A stretch of 64,000 nt of DNA, taken from Erinaceus europaeus. Its lineage: Eukaryota > Chordata > Mammalia > Eulipotyphla > Erinaceidae. The stretch is taken from the NCBI RefSeq assembly GCF_950295315.1, contig NC_080181.1:35679375-35743374 (forward strand). Reading direction: 5' to 3'. The position numbers and the translations under genes are program-made. Below, one piece after another: positions 63,058-64,000 of this stretch (the stretch's first letter is position 1; each line of letters starts with the position of its first letter). The notes beneath the pieces are model-generated. The model had not been told where the DNA came from, did not search any database, and saw nothing but the letters and a program-made list of their open reading frames with translations.

Positions 63058-64000
63058 AAACATCCCTGGATTTACTTGATAAGGCGATATGACCTGCCGA
63101 GTTTTGGATCCTCATTTTCCTGAGTATCACTCCTGGAGACAGTGTCATGACACGACACAAGGAGATCTCTGGTATCAGAGAGCGCCTGGAACAGCAGCTG
63201 GGGCTCTAGTGCCAGGGCAGGAGCAACTTCCCATCCACCCTCCACGGAGTCCACCTGCCTGCATTTTGGTCCTTTTCCCTCCAAAAAAGATTTTTCCCTT
63301 TTTTCACTGAGAAACAGGCAGCAGACTGGTTACCCAAGCAGGGGGAAAAAAAATAAAAAAGCCTTTTTTTTTTTTTTTTTTAACCGTACTGCATGACCAT
63401 CTTCTGGGAAGTATAGGTTTTGAACCTGAAAACTCTGTCTGTCTGTCTGTGTCCTAGTCCACAGAAAGAGCCACTAGCCCAGCCAGATGTCGTGCTCAGA
63501 ATAGGGTGTTTTTGCCACTCATAGGCCTGCACAGTGCACTAGGGATTGGACAGCCTGAGACCCAAATGTTACATTGTAGATGGATTGTTTGCAGTTCTTG
63601 CTCCCCAGGACATTGGACAGTCTCAACTCCCCTACAGCCAGAAAAAAAGACTCTTGACAGCCTTAGAGCAAATGGAGTGGCAGGGAGATGGGAGAGTGTT
63701 GCATGTGTGGGCTGCTCATGCCCAGGTGTCTGTGGGGGGCCATGGCAGAGGCTGTAAGGGGGCAAGGGGGCAGAAGGAGACTGGTTGAGAGGCAGACTGC
63801 AGGCAGGGGAGCCCCTGAGGGTTTGCAGTGCTGTGTGTGGGTGTGGTGGCAGGGGGTTAGGGCAGGTCCCCCTGCTGGATGGTGAGATGGCAGCTGGGCT
63901 GGCCCAGGTAACCCAGGGCTGAAGGGAAGCAGCAGGGTGGCAGGAAAGTAGCGCAGGGAGGCACACAGTAGATGTTAGTTGGGGAGCTGGGGAACAGGGG

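Larger units (their letters stand above)
1..64000 (+). repeat. Macrosatellite array, ~3.39 kb unit, 19 copies
   Basis: The same ~3.39 kb sequence recurs head-to-tail across the whole window. Copy starts are 1, 3378, 6768, 10166, 13541, 16924, 20314, 23709, 27104, 30511, 33917, 37318, 40713, 44110, 47507, 50891, 54280, 57659 and 61039. Complete copies are 3375-3407 bp, mean about 3391. Outside simple-sequence tracts, copies differ by only a few substitutions. Unit size is in the range of known mammalian macrosatellites such as D4Z4 and DXZ4, but I see no homeobox or other gene like those some macrosatellites carry. No unique flank is visible. The organism inference (hedgehog) rests on the SINEs inside the unit. 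Confidence 0.98.
61039..64000 (+). repeat. Macrosatellite unit, copy 19 (partial, cut by window end)
   Basis: First 2962 bp of a unit. GGAT x7 (61993-62038), T18 (63364-63381). Markers G,A,A,G; M5, the GAG run and the G-run lie beyond the window. The T-run matches copies 17-18, while M1-M3 match copies 5-6. Confidence 0.96.

Noticed and set aside
1..64000. CRISPR array or other prokaryotic repeat system
   Set aside because: The unit is 3.4 kb, with no short repeat/spacer alternation. SINEs and microsatellites are mammalian.
1..64000. Ribosomal DNA or histone gene cluster
   Set aside because: No rRNA core sequences or histone frames are recognisable, and the unit is too short for mammalian rDNA.
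1..64000. D4Z4/DUX4-like or RS447/USP17-like gene-bearing macrosatellite
   Set aside because: Unit size is similar to D4Z4, but no long open frame, homeobox or protease motif is present.

Overview
The window is one uninterrupted tandem array of a ~3.39 kb unit (a macrosatellite). Nineteen copies fall in the 64 kb: 18 complete (3375-3407 bp) and one cut by the window end. All are head-to-tail on the same strand. No non-repeat flank is seen at either end, so the array continues on both sides, and the unit boundaries used here (each copy starting at TGCACATGGTGGG) are only a phase convention.

The organism is a mammal, most likely a hedgehog (Erinaceidae, e.g. Erinaceus). Each unit carries two old tRNA-derived SINEs, both on the minus strand, that I recognise from memory as typical hedgehog SINEs. 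That identification is recall and needs a repeat-library search.

Unit layout, in copy 1 coordinates: GC-rich segment with a 42-bp tandem duplication and an RFX X-box-like site (1-580); pyrimidine tract (581-684); CA/CCC-rich segment (685-954); GGAT microsatellite (955-996); A/T-rich segment with an ATAA run and a T-rich pyrimidine tract (997-1313); SINE A (1314-1520); SINE B (1655-2015); A-run/T-run (2303-2335); CTGT run (2389-2408); G-rich segment with a canonical G-quadruplex motif (2939-2966); a GAG trinucleotide run (3159-3200); a 17-bp hairpin (3243-3259); a G homopolymer (3333-3345).

No protein-coding gene is supported. The open frames are short, low in complexity and anonymous. Several change C-terminus from copy to copy when the tetranucleotide or G-run changes length. 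No tRNA, rRNA, CRISPR or autonomous transposon gene is present.

The main biology is in the variation between copies. Subtracting six simple tracts (T-run, GGAT, GAG, G-run, CTGT, A-run) leaves exactly 3256 bp in all 18 complete copies, so the core has no net length change. A handful of diagnostic substitutions occur in shuffled combinations, including all four combinations for several marker pairs. This points to unequal exchange and gene conversion acting at sub-unit scale. Tract lengths form blocks of similar neighbours, which suggests recent local duplication of runs of units. Markers used below: M1 (1414, G/C), M2 (1666, G/A), M3 (1727, T/A), M4 (1932, G/A), M5 (3124, C/T).
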